From assembly GCA_903847005.1 (NCBI GenBank), contig CAINCM010000010.1, positions 1-17,216 on the forward strand: a stretch of DNA of 17,216 nucleotides, in the 5' to 3' direction. A model generated the notes under the pieces. That model saw only the letters and a program-made list of their open reading frames with translations. It was not told the DNA's origin and did no database searches. This document shows positions 1 to 7,581 of the stretch, piece by piece; within the stretch, counting starts at the first letter, position 1; each line of letters opens with the position of its first letter. This DNA is from an uncultured Chloroflexota bacterium (GTDB lineage Bacteria > Chloroflexota > Limnocylindria > Limnocylindrales > Limnocylindraceae). The translations under genes and the position numbers were made by a program.

Positions 1-336
1 CTCTCCGCACCTATTCGAGATCGTTTTGCGCTCCGCGTGCGCCTTGGTCGGCCGATCGCACCGATCAGCGCCCTGCCGTCGGGGAGCATCACCACGGAGG
101 CGGCGAGATTGGCGGTCGCGGCAGCACGCGAGGCGGCGCCAACGGACGCAGAGAGCACCAAACGGGGCGACGCGCTGCTGTTGCGAGCCTACGCACGATC
201 GCATGCAGATCGCATCAGCGGACGCGACTGGTCGCAGATCTGCGCGGTTGCCTGCGCAAGCGCGCTGCTGAACGGTCGCGAAACGTTCGGCGAGGCGGAG
301 CTCGCTGAGGCGCTGCATCTTGTCGGGGCACGCTAG
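1..336 (+). CDS. comM: ComM/YifB-type Mg-chelatase-like AAA+ ATPase, C-terminal fragment
   Basis: The frame is open from base 1 and ends at TAG 334-336, giving the last 111 residues of a protein that begins before the window. The first residues (SAPIRDRFALRV) match the end of the AAA+ core, where ComM/YifB proteins read roughly LSGPLLDRxDL. The rest is the helical C-terminal Mg-chelatase domain, with a HADRISGRDWSQ stretch and an AEALHL ending typical of the family. ComM is a hexameric helicase that promotes branch migration of incoming DNA during natural transformation; in non-competent bacteria its role is less clear. The Walker motifs lie outside the window. The stop codon overlaps the dprA GTG by one base, so the two are translationally coupled, and the pairing supports the call because both act on internalised single-stranded DNA. 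Confidence 0.82.
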   Translation, partial: LSAPIRDRFALRVRLGRPIAPISALPSGSITTEAARLAVAAAREAAPTDAESTKRGDALLLRAYARSHADRISGRDWSQICAVACASALLNGRETFGEAELAEALHLVGAR

Positions 337-1307
337 TGCGAAAGCTGCTTCCAGGCGACCCGGAGATCCCAGCTCGTCGACAGGCCAGACTCGGTCTGGG
401 CCCAGATCAGGACCGGCGTCGACCACTCTGGCTAGAGGGCGATTCCGCCGTGCTCTGCCAGCCGGCGATCGGCATCGTGGGAACACGTCAGCCGAGCGCC
501 CATGGACTTGCGGTTGCCCGAATGGTTGCAGCCGCATGCGTCGCGGATGGCTGGGTCGTGGTCAGCGGCGTGGCGCGCGGCATCGATGAGGCGGCGCATG
601 AAGCGGCACTTCGCGCCGGCGGGAGAACGATCGGTGTCCTGCCGAGTCCCGCACCTGAAGGGCTGCGCAGAGGAGCGCACGTGCTTGGGAGGAGGATGAC
701 GGCGACGGGTGCCCTGATCTCCGATCGGCCGCCAGGCACGCCTCCCGCTGCGTGGAGCTTTGTCTCCCGGAACGGCCTGCTCGCCGCGCTATGCGACGGC
801 CTCATCGTCGTCGAGGCGCCAGAGGGGAGCGGCGCGCTCATCACGGCCGAGGCGGCAACGGAGTTCGGCATTCCACTCGCGTTTGTGACCGCCCCATTCG
901 GCTCGACGAGCGCGGCGGGCGGCCTCTCCTGGTTCGCACGCGCAGCGGAGCTCACCCTCCTCCCCCCTGGTCTGCCCCCGCCGCACCTACTCAGTGACGC
1001 GCAGGGACTCCGCACATGGCTCCGCGTCTGTGCAACGTCGTTGCGCGAAGACGCGAGTGTCCGTGCGCCCGAAATGCGAGCGTTCGACACTGCTCCGCTG
1101 CCAGACGGGCTGCGTGGTTTGATCCTCCAAGCGCTTGATCGAGCAGGTGCGGTTGGCCTGACGGAGGGCGACCTCCTCGGGGTCAGCGAGGGGGTAGAGG
1201 CGGCGCTGCCGACGGCACTCACCCTCCTGGCACTCCAGGGCCTTGCGGAGCAGCGAGGGGGGCGTTGGAGGGTCTCCGAAGGGGCGGTGCTACGCTCTCG
1301 CGCATGA
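336..1307 (+). CDS. dprA: DprA/Smf DNA-processing protein
   Basis: This is a 323-residue DprA: a Rossmann-fold protein that binds incoming single-stranded DNA and loads RecA during transformation. Visible family motifs are IGIVGTRQPS (about residues 45-54), VVVSGVARGID (about 74-84) followed by AH 87-88, SFVSRN (about 141-146), and GSGALITAEAA (about 164-174). A C-terminal winged-helix-like region (about 255-323) follows. The GTG at 336 shares a base with the comM stop; no N-terminal SAM domain is present. The protein is divergent in places: the usual YP..N..L segment after the VL strand is replaced by a Gly/Arg-rich stretch (about 104-120), and the canonical RNR reads RNG. It ends in an ATGA overlap with topA. 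Its neighbours comM and topA agree with the conserved dprA-topA order. Confidence 0.9.
   Translation: MRKLLPGDPEIPARRQARLGLGPDQDRRRPLWLEGDSAVLCQPAIGIVGTRQPSAHGLAVARMVAAACVADGWVVVSGVARGIDEAAHEAALRAGGRTIGVLPSPAPEGLRRGAHVLGRRMTATGALISDRPPGTPPAAWSFVSRNGLLAALCDGLIVVEAPEGSGALITAEAATEFGIPLAFVTAPFGSTSAAGGLSWFARAAELTLLPPGLPPPHLLSDAQGLRTWLRVCATSLREDASVRAPEMRAFDTAPLPDGLRGLILQALDRAGAVGLTEGDLLGVSEGVEAALPTALTLLALQGLAEQRGGRWRVSEGAVLRSRA
1291..1296 (+). promoter_or_regulatory. -10-like box TACGCT before topA (putative leaderless promoter)
   Basis: TACGCT lies 7 nt before the topA ATG at 1304 and is preceded by TGC, which fits an extended -10 element (TGN-TANNNT). No Shine-Dalgarno sequence sits at the usual place. 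The box lies inside the last codons of dprA, so topA may be translated both by coupling and from a leaderless transcript. A possible -35 (TTGGAG, 1265-1270) has a long 20-nt spacer and is weak. Confidence 0.45.
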
Positions 1308-3919
1308 GTAAGGGAGCAACGAAGAACCTGGTCATCGTGGAGTCGCCTGCCAAGGCGGCCACCATTGAGCGGTACCTCGGCCCCGACTATGCGGTGCTCG
1401 CCTCATATGGGCACGTTCGCGATCTCCCGCAGAAGGCGCGGCGGGCAGCCAAGGGGAGCGCTGCAGCGAAGCGCCCACGGCGCAAGAAGGGGGACCCACC
1501 CGCTCCGAAGCCCGCGAAGGGGCTGGGGAGCCTGGCCGTCGACGTAGAGAACGGGTTCACTCCGCACTACGAGATCATCGAAGAGAAGGAGGGTCGCCTC
1601 GCAGACATCCGGCGCGCGGCGAAGGGTGCGGAGTCGGTCTGGCTCGCCACCGACCTCGACCGGGAGGGGGAGGCGATCGCGTGGCACGTTGCCGAGGCTC
1701 TCGAGATTCCCGAAGCTGATCGGCGGCGCGTCACCTTCAGCGAGATCACCAAGGGGGCGATCCTCGAGGCGTTCAGTCAGCCACGGGGTATCAACCTCGA
1801 TCTCGTGAATGCGCAGCAGGCACGGCGCATCCTCGACCGACTCGTTGGGTACAAGCTCTCGCCACTCCTCTCGCGCCTGGTTGCCCCACGTTCGTCTGCT
1901 GGGCGGGTCCAGTCGGTGGCCCTCCGCCTCGTCGTCGAGCGCGAGAGGGCGATTCGGGCCTTCGTCCCACGTCATTACAGCACGGTGGAGCTTGGGGTTC
2001 GGCCTGCGGTCGACCCGGAGATCGTCATCCCCGCGAGCCTTGTCGGGCCGAAGGGGGAGAGTCTGGAGATCGATCCAGAAGTGGCCGAGGCTGCGGTGGC
2101 GCGCATCACCAACGGAAGCGCCATCGTCACCGAGCGCATCGAGAGCACGCGCAAACAGCGCCCGGTACCACCATTCACCACCTCCACGCTGCAGCAGGAG
2201 GCCGGACGAAAACACGGCTACCGGTCGCGCGTCACGATGCAGTTGGCCCAGAAACTGTACGAAGGTGTCGACATCGGCGGCGAGCGCACCGGTCTGATCA
2301 CCTACATGCGCACCGACTCTCCCACGCTGAGCCAGCAGGCGATCAGCGAAGCGGCAGAGGTGATTCGCCTGAGGTTCGGCGCCGACGCGGTGGTCGAGGG
2401 TGGACGTCAGTACGCATCGAAGTCTAAGAACGCACAAGAGGCCCACGAGGCGATTCGGCCGACGAGCTTCCATCGAACGCCCGAGGAGGTTGCGTCGTAC
2501 CTGGACGACCGCGAGTTGAAGGTCTACACCCTGATCTGGCGCCGCGCGATCGCCTCGCAGATGCCAGACAAGCTCTCCGCGACCACCACGCTCTTCTGGA
2601 GCGTGGGAGAAGATCGACTGAAGACCAACGCATCGCGAACGCTCGAGCCAGGATTCACCGCCGTCTACCTGGAAGGGAGAGACGACGAAGACGAAGACGC
2701 CGAGGCGCAACTGCCGGATCTGCCCGAGGGATCGAAGGGGACCGTCGCGACGGCGGAGGCGGTTGCGCATCAGACAAAGCCCGAGCCACGCTTCACGGAA
2801 CCGACCCTGGTCAAGGAGCTCGAAAAGCATGGGATCGGTCGCCCTTCCACATACGCTGCGATCATCGAGCGCATCCAAGAGCGCGAGTACGTGGATCGCG
2901 ACCGAGACAACCGACTTCGCGCGACGCGTCTGGGCGAAACGGTGTGCGATCTTCTGACCACGCACTTCACCGCGTTTGTCGACCTCGGCTTCACGGCCGG
3001 CATGGAGGAGGACCTCGATGCGGTGGCAGAGGGGAGGGCCGATTGGCGTGAGGTGCTCGGCAAGTTCTGGGCAAGCTTCGAGCCGCTCGTCACGGAGAAG
3101 GCGGCGAGCATCGGGGCGGGAGACTACCGCAGCCGGCCGAGCGAAGAGAAGTGCTCCGAAGGTCACCCGATGGAGGAGCGTCTCGGCCGCTTCGGCTGGT
3201 ATCTCGCATGCAGCCTGTACCCAGAACACTCGGAGCGGAAGTCGCTCTCCAAGGTGATCGGCGATGACTCTCCGAGCGGCGACGTCCCCACCCTCGAGGG
3301 CGCCGGCCTCCCATGCCCGCAGTGCGGAGCCGAGCACGGCGGGAAGCTGGCTCAACGTCGAAGCCGATTCGGCTACTTCCTGGGCTGCGATCGCTACCCA
3401 GAGTGCAGGTTCATTCCGAAGCCAGAGGTTCCGGAAGAGTTTCGACTCGGATTCGACGCGGCGTGCCCCGCCTGCGGTGACGAGCATCAAGGGAAGCTGC
3501 GCCCGCGACGAAACACAAAGCGAAACACGTACTTCTATTCGTGCGATCGCTATCCCGAATGCAAGACGATCCGCCCGCGTCCCACGGGGGCGGTGCACGG
3601 CGACTGCGGTGCGGTCATTGGCAAAGATGACGAGGGAGGGATCTGCACGCGCTGTGGCGCGCGCGTCGACCTGCCAGAGGGCGAGCTGCTTGGGCTCGTG
3701 ATCGCGGGCGGCACACCTGATCCGCTTGCGTTCGCTCCGAAGCGGGGGCGACGCGTCGCTGCTGGGGACGCGAAGAGCGAAGGGGGCAAGGGGAAGTCCG
3801 CTTCGCGCGCTCGATCGAAGAAGGGGAAGCCGACGCGGGTGCCGGTCGGTGCGGCGGCGGCCGATCCTGCGCCAGAGAGTGCAGGCGTCGCACCGTCGCT
3901 CGAGGACGAGGCGACCTGA
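1304..3919 (+). CDS. topA: DNA topoisomerase I (type IA)
   Basis: This 871-residue type IA topoisomerase relaxes negative supercoils by nicking one strand through a tyrosyl phosphodiester. The Toprim domain shows the acidic residues E13 (in VIVESPAK) and D117/D119/E121 (DLDREGEAIAWH). Core motifs follow: SAGRVQSVALRL, the active-site ITYMRTDS with Tyr334, AHEAIRPT and EKHGIGRPSTYA. The C terminus has four zinc-ribbon-like modules starting near residues 617, 671, 721 and 768, then a Lys/Arg/Ala-rich tail from about 805. The first module is degenerate: only C617 and C636 remain, with His at other ligand positions. A basic, Pro/Ala-rich insertion (about 44-73) interrupts the Toprim fold. ATG 1304 is chosen because it starts with the usual MSKxxxKNLVIVESPAK and forms an ATGA overlap with dprA; the earlier in-frame ATG at 1265 would lie deep in dprA. 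Confidence 0.97.
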   Translation: MSKGATKNLVIVESPAKAATIERYLGPDYAVLASYGHVRDLPQKARRAAKGSAAAKRPRRKKGDPPAPKPAKGLGSLAVDVENGFTPHYEIIEEKEGRLADIRRAAKGAESVWLATDLDREGEAIAWHVAEALEIPEADRRRVTFSEITKGAILEAFSQPRGINLDLVNAQQARRILDRLVGYKLSPLLSRLVAPRSSAGRVQSVALRLVVERERAIRAFVPRHYSTVELGVRPAVDPEIVIPASLVGPKGESLEIDPEVAEAAVARITNGSAIVTERIESTRKQRPVPPFTTSTLQQEAGRKHGYRSRVTMQLAQKLYEGVDIGGERTGLITYMRTDSPTLSQQAISEAAEVIRLRFGADAVVEGGRQYASKSKNAQEAHEAIRPTSFHRTPEEVASYLDDRELKVYTLIWRRAIASQMPDKLSATTTLFWSVGEDRLKTNASRTLEPGFTAVYLEGRDDEDEDAEAQLPDLPEGSKGTVATAEAVAHQTKPEPRFTEPTLVKELEKHGIGRPSTYAAIIERIQEREYVDRDRDNRLRATRLGETVCDLLTTHFTAFVDLGFTAGMEEDLDAVAEGRADWREVLGKFWASFEPLVTEKAASIGAGDYRSRPSEEKCSEGHPMEERLGRFGWYLACSLYPEHSERKSLSKVIGDDSPSGDVPTLEGAGLPCPQCGAEHGGKLAQRRSRFGYFLGCDRYPECRFIPKPEVPEEFRLGFDAACPACGDEHQGKLRPRRNTKRNTYFYSCDRYPECKTIRPRPTGAVHGDCGAVIGKDDEGGICTRCGARVDLPEGELLGLVIAGGTPDPLAFAPKRGRRVAAGDAKSEGGKGKSASRARSKKGKPTRVPVGAAAADPAPESAGVAPSLEDEAT

Positions 3920-4878
3920 TGAGTGGGGGCCGGAGAGCGGCTCCAGCGACGCGCGGCGGAGCGTCCGCATCGGACCCTCGCGTGGACCCCTTCATGCAGC
4001 ACCTCGCTGCGCGCACGCTCTCGGCCGCAACCTCTCGTTCGTATCGTACGGTGGTGGAGCGCTACCTCGCGTGGTGCGACAGCGAGGGGATCGACTGGCG
4101 TCAACCTGAACGCACAGACCTTCGGCGCTATGTTGCGCGACTCGGCGATGGTGCCCAGCGCTCTACGGTGCAACAGCGACTCGCGGCACTCGGAACCTTC
4201 TATCGTTTCTGGGTGCGCCAAGGGAGCGTGCCGAAGGATCCGCTTCACGCCCTGGCACGTCCGCAGCGCGAACGCCACCTTCCCGATGTGCTGAGCGCAG
4301 AACAGGTGACCCGGTTGATCGAGACGGCCGCCGCCGGCGAACCGGTGGCCCTGGCCCTGCGAGACACCGCGCTGATCGAGCTCCTCTACGGTGCAGGGCT
4401 CAGAATCGCAGAGGTTGTCTCCATACGTCTGCGTGACCTTGAGCTCTCGCGCGGTGAGGTGCGTGTGACTGGCAAGGGCGAAAAGGAGCGCGTTGCGCTC
4501 TTCGGCGCACCCTGCGTGCGCGCACTGCAGCAGTATCTGGCGGAGGGTCGCCCTCAGCTTCTCGCCCTCGCTGTCACCCCCGCAGACGCGCTCTTCCTCA
4601 ACAAGATCGGCGCGCCACTCGGCGAGCGTGGTGCTCGCGCTCGGCTCGACGCCACGGCGAAGCGGGCCGGACTTCCCACTGGATTCCACCCGCACACACT
4701 GCGACATTCATTTGCGACGCACCTTCTCGATGGCGGTGCAGACCTTCGCGTTGTGCAAGAGCTGCTCGGGCACGAGAGTCTCGGCACGACGCAGGTCTAC
4801 ACCCACGTGTCAACCACGCGTTTGCGCAATCTCTATACCTCAGCGCATCCGCGCGCACGCCGAGGAGGAGGTTCATGA
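3919..4878 (+). CDS. xerC: Tyrosine site-specific recombinase, XerC/XerD family (likely XerC)
   Basis: This 319-residue recombinase would resolve chromosome dimers at dif with its Xer partner and FtsK. An N-terminal SAM-like DNA-binding domain (about 21-110) precedes the catalytic domain (about 121-305). The catalytic set is complete: R162 (GAGLRIAEV), K186 (TGKGEKER), H259 and R262 (HTLRHSFATHLL), H285 (LGHESLGTTQ) and nucleophile Y294 (QVYTHV). The first 20 residues are Ala/Gly/Arg-rich and probably disordered. ATG 3919 shares one base with the topA stop. Position directly after topA matches the codV/xerC location in Firmicutes, although trmFO, which separates them there, is absent. XerC and XerD cannot be told apart reliably from sequence alone, so the C assignment rests on context. 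No phage or integron features are nearby, which argues against a mobile integrase. Confidence 0.9.
   Translation: MSGGRRAAPATRGGASASDPRVDPFMQHLAARTLSAATSRSYRTVVERYLAWCDSEGIDWRQPERTDLRRYVARLGDGAQRSTVQQRLAALGTFYRFWVRQGSVPKDPLHALARPQRERHLPDVLSAEQVTRLIETAAAGEPVALALRDTALIELLYGAGLRIAEVVSIRLRDLELSRGEVRVTGKGEKERVALFGAPCVRALQQYLAEGRPQLLALAVTPADALFLNKIGAPLGERGARARLDATAKRAGLPTGFHPHTLRHSFATHLLDGGADLRVVQELLGHESLGTTQVYTHVSTTRLRNLYTSAHPRARRGGGS
4862..4871 (+). promoter_or_regulatory. Strong Shine-Dalgarno sequence of murJ
   Basis: GAGGAGGAGG ends 3 nt before the murJ ATG (4875), with an AGGAGG core also available at 6-nt spacing. It lies in the last codons of the upstream recombinase gene. It is the strongest ribosome-binding site in the window and fixes the murJ start in addition to the ATGA overlap. 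Confidence 0.75.
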
Positions 4879-6446
4879 CGAGTCAGGCGGTGCGCAACAG
4901 CGCCCTCCTTTCCGTGGCCGCGCTGGCATCGCGCATTCTCGGCTGGGTGCGGTTGATTGTTCTCCTGGCTGCGTTCGGCGCTGACGGGCGCCTCGATCCG
5001 TATCTTGCCGCCTTCAAGGTGCCAGACATCATCTATCAACTCATCGCTGCGGGGCCACTCTCCAGCGTGCTCGTGCCTCTCGTTGTTCGCTTGCGCGGCG
5101 AGGGCGATCCAGAACGTGCACACCGCATCATCAGCGCGGTCTTCCTCATCTTCGGCCTCCTCGCACTCGTTGTGGCGCTGCTGGCTCTGTTGTTCGCCTC
5201 TGGCTTGGCCAACCTGCTTGCGCCGGGCGTCGGCTCGGCGGCGCAGGAGGAGGTGGCGCAGCTCCTTCGGATCTTGGCGCCATCATCGGTCGGGCTCGGA
5301 ATCGTCGCCGTTGCAGGCGTCTGGAGTGCCGCGAGCGAACGTTTCATCGCCTCGTCGGTGGGCCCACTTCTGTACAACCTCTCCGTCATCGTCTTCACGC
5401 TCTTCGGTGCCTCGTCGATCGGAACCACAGCGCCGGCAGTGGGCACCGTCGTCGGGGCCGCGATCTTCGCCGTGATCGCCCTCCTCGACGCTCGTGGCGG
5501 CGGACTCCGGATCGTGAGGCCATCGTTTGGAGACGCCGTGCTGGTCCGAGCCCTGCGCTCTCTGGCGCCGCGCATCGGCGGGCTACTCGTCATCCAGTTG
5601 GTGCTCACGGGACTTGTCGCCGCTGCAAGCACACTCGGAGCCGGAAGCATCACCGCCTGGTCGTACGCGCTCTCGCTGATCCAGTTGCCGCTCGCCATGG
5701 TGGCCGGGTCGATCGGCACCGCACTCCTCCCTGTGGCCGCGCGGGTCCTGCAGGCAGAGGGTCGAGTGGGGCTCGCTCGTGTCACGCGCACCACGCTCGG
5801 CGCGTCCCTCTGGATGCTGTTCCCGGTTGCACTCATCGGCGCGCTTCTCGCCGCAGATCCCGCGCGGCTCGTCCTTGGCTTGGATGCGGCAAGCGCAGTG
5901 GGAACCTTGCTCGGCGCCGCTCTCAGCCTTCTCCTCCTAAGCCTGCCGATCCAAGGGATCACCAGTGTGGCGACACGCCTCTGTTACGCGACGGGCGACA
6001 CGACGGGACCGGTGGCCTGCAGCCTGGTTGGCGCGGCCACGATGGCGCTCACCGTCGGCCCGCTCATCGCTCTCTTCGGATTTTCAGGACTTGCCCTCGC
6101 GGTACTGTTCGGCGAACTCCTTGAGTCGCTGCTCCTCTTGCTCAGACTTCGCGTGCACGTGGGAGGACGGCTCTTTCGCGATCTTGGTCAACCGGTCGGC
6201 GCCGTGCTCTTCATCTCGCTGATCGCACTTGCCGTTTCAGGACTTCTTGCGACCGCTCTGGGCGCCATGCTGACGGGCGAGACGCTGTTCCAGCGCTCGT
6301 TGGCAGATGTCGCAGCTGCGAGCGCAGGGCTGCTCTCGTATCTCTTCTTGAGTGCACGCTTCGGCCTTGCAGCGGCGAGCGCGCCACTCAGCGCGTTGCG
6401 CCACCTCACCTCATCGCTTCTCGCTCGCATCGGGGCACGCCCGTGA
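4875..6446 (+). CDS. murJ: Lipid II flippase MurJ (MviN family)
   Basis: This 523-residue polytopic membrane protein belongs to the MOP-superfamily lipid II flippases, which move undecaprenyl-linked peptidoglycan precursors across the cytoplasmic membrane. The N terminus carries the family signature: SRILGWVR (about 19-26), D41 in LDPYLAAFKVPD, and an AGPLSSVLVPL segment (about 59-69). Hydrophobic segments run to the C terminus and are consistent with about 14 helices. R20, R26 and D41 align with E. coli R18, R24 and D39. E. coli R52 is replaced by Tyr54, and the region YALSLIQLP, which I align with E. coli ADRLMEFP, lacks the Arg at the R270 position. The start is set by an ATGA overlap with the recombinase and a strong Shine-Dalgarno. 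The next gene, a FemAB-like transferase, uses the same lipid II substrate pool. Amphipathic-polysaccharide flippases of the same superfamily are the main alternative, but the N-terminal signature favours MurJ. Confidence 0.9.
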   Translation: MTSQAVRNSALLSVAALASRILGWVRLIVLLAAFGADGRLDPYLAAFKVPDIIYQLIAAGPLSSVLVPLVVRLRGEGDPERAHRIISAVFLIFGLLALVVALLALLFASGLANLLAPGVGSAAQEEVAQLLRILAPSSVGLGIVAVAGVWSAASERFIASSVGPLLYNLSVIVFTLFGASSIGTTAPAVGTVVGAAIFAVIALLDARGGGLRIVRPSFGDAVLVRALRSLAPRIGGLLVIQLVLTGLVAAASTLGAGSITAWSYALSLIQLPLAMVAGSIGTALLPVAARVLQAEGRVGLARVTRTTLGASLWMLFPVALIGALLAADPARLVLGLDAASAVGTLLGAALSLLLLSLPIQGITSVATRLCYATGDTTGPVACSLVGAATMALTVGPLIALFGFSGLALAVLFGELLESLLLLLRLRVHVGGRLFRDLGQPVGAVLFISLIALAVSGLLATALGAMLTGETLFQRSLADVAAASAGLLSYLFLSARFGLAAASAPLSALRHLTSSLLARIGARP

Positions 6447-7540
6447 CTCGCATCGGCAGCGCGGGGATCGAGCGCGCCACCGACGCGCTCTCTTTCGACG
6501 CGGCACAACGCGCCGCCTGGGATCAGCGCGCCGTCGACTCTCCCGGCGGTGATATGCATCAAGGGAGCGCGTTCGCAGCAGATCGTGCGCGTCGCGGGAT
6601 CAAGGTGCTCCCGCTCTACGTGGATGGTGCGCCGCTCCTCGTTACCGTGCGGCGGCTTCCGTTCCTTGGGCTCGGCATTGCAAGCGTTTCGCGCGGTCCT
6701 GCGGTGCCCATCGGCGCGGCGCCCGAGGCGATCTTGCGGATCCCCGAGATGCTTCGACGCGTTGCGCTCTGGCTGCGTCGTGAAGAGGGTGTGGTGGAGA
6801 TGCGCGTGGATCCCTGGGCGCCGGAGAGCCCGCCGCTGCGTGAGGCGTGGGCCCAGGCCGGATTCTCCCCGTGCGAAGAGACGTTCTTCAGCCGGCACAC
6901 GATGTGGATCACGGCCACCAGCACACCGGGCCTCTCTGAGGAGTCGCTCTTCTCTCAGGTGAATGCCACGAAGCGGAACGAGATCAGCGCGGCTCGCCGC
7001 GCAGGTGTGATCGTCCGCCGGCTCGCAACGCCTGATGCGGCGCAGCTCTCTGCCGTAGCGGCAATCGTCAACGAGACTGCTGAGCGACGTGGCTTCGCGC
7101 CGATCGACGAGGCCCAGACGCTTCCAACGTGGGCGGATCTGATGCGTGCGGGGCAGATGGAGGTCTGGCTTGCCGAACTCCCCGACGGGCGCGTCGCGGC
7201 AGCGGAGACCGCGCTTCGGCACGGTGAGCGACTCACCAGCCATCACGCGGGTTCCCGCGATCTCGGCGCGGAGGCGCCCGTCGGAGTGGTTCCGTTGCTG
7301 CGATGGACCCTGATCAACCAGGCGCGTATCGAAGGGCGAATCGCCGACCTTGGCGGAGCAGATATCGCGGGTCATCGTTCGATCCCAGAGCCCGGTGATC
7401 GAATGTACGGGCTGTATACATTCAAACGCGCCTTCGGTGCATCATGGATAGAGATGAGCGGCGCACATCGCATCGAGGTGAATCCCATCGGAGCACGTCT
7501 CCGAGGCCTCCTGCGCCGAGCGGCTGGGGGCGCACGGTGA
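6443..7540 (+). CDS. FemAB/FemX-like peptidyltransferase (lipid II interpeptide-bridge type)
   Basis: This 365-residue protein resembles FemAB-family aminoacyltransferases, which build peptidoglycan cross-bridges using aminoacyl-tRNA. It has two GNAT-like halves. Recognisable pieces are FFSRHTMWI then a Lys/Arg-rich KRNEISAARRAGV (about 176-188), and the C-terminal hallmark GLYTFKRAFGASWIEMSG (about 323-340), which corresponds to the Y.FK..FG motif of the family. Length and the absence of a long coiled-coil arm resemble FemX more than FemA or FemB. It starts at GTG 6443 in a GTGA overlap with murJ; no Shine-Dalgarno is evident, so translation is probably coupled. Position between murJ and murE supports action on lipid II or its precursor. 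The amino acid it would transfer cannot be read from sequence. FemAB-like enzymes also modify exopolysaccharides or proteins, which is the main alternative. Confidence 0.78.
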   Translation: MTRIGSAGIERATDALSFDAAQRAAWDQRAVDSPGGDMHQGSAFAADRARRGIKVLPLYVDGAPLLVTVRRLPFLGLGIASVSRGPAVPIGAAPEAILRIPEMLRRVALWLRREEGVVEMRVDPWAPESPPLREAWAQAGFSPCEETFFSRHTMWITATSTPGLSEESLFSQVNATKRNEISAARRAGVIVRRLATPDAAQLSAVAAIVNETAERRGFAPIDEAQTLPTWADLMRAGQMEVWLAELPDGRVAAAETALRHGERLTSHHAGSRDLGAEAPVGVVPLLRWTLINQARIEGRIADLGGADIAGHRSIPEPGDRMYGLYTFKRAFGASWIEMSGAHRIEVNPIGARLRGLLRRAAGGAR

Positions 7541-7569
7541 GCCCGCACATGCGGCCGCCCGCAACCATC

Positions 7570-7575
7570 GGAGGG
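7570..7575 (+). promoter_or_regulatory. Shine-Dalgarno sequence deciding the murE start
   Basis: GGAGGG is followed by CTC and tandem ATGATG at 7579-7584, giving 6-nt spacing to the second ATG. It supports translation from 7582 (or 7579) over the GTG at 7537, which overlaps the upstream stop as GTGA but would add 15 unconserved residues. Confidence 0.6.
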
Positions 7576-7581
7576 CTCATG

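Noticed and set aside
1265..1303. Earlier in-frame ATG for topA
   Set aside because: It would add 13 unconserved residues inside dprA; ATG 1304 begins the canonical N terminus and forms an ATGA overlap.
1403..3970. A very long open frame on the minus strand opposite topA (about 855 codons)
   Set aside because: It mirrors topA codon structure in a GC-rich gene, shows no recognisable domain, and topA itself is unmistakable. Similar antisense frames opposite murE, rel and murJ were rejected for the same reason.
3919..4878. Phage or integron integrase
   Set aside because: The size, complete Xer catalytic set and topA linkage fit a housekeeping Xer protein; no attachment site, tRNA or cargo is present.
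7444..7581. Upstream starts for murE at 7444, GTG 7537 or ATG 7549
   Set aside because: The 7444 start lies deep in the FemX-like gene. GTG 7537 would be coupled by GTGA and cannot be excluded, but the GGAGGG before 7582 and the family N terminus favour the later start.
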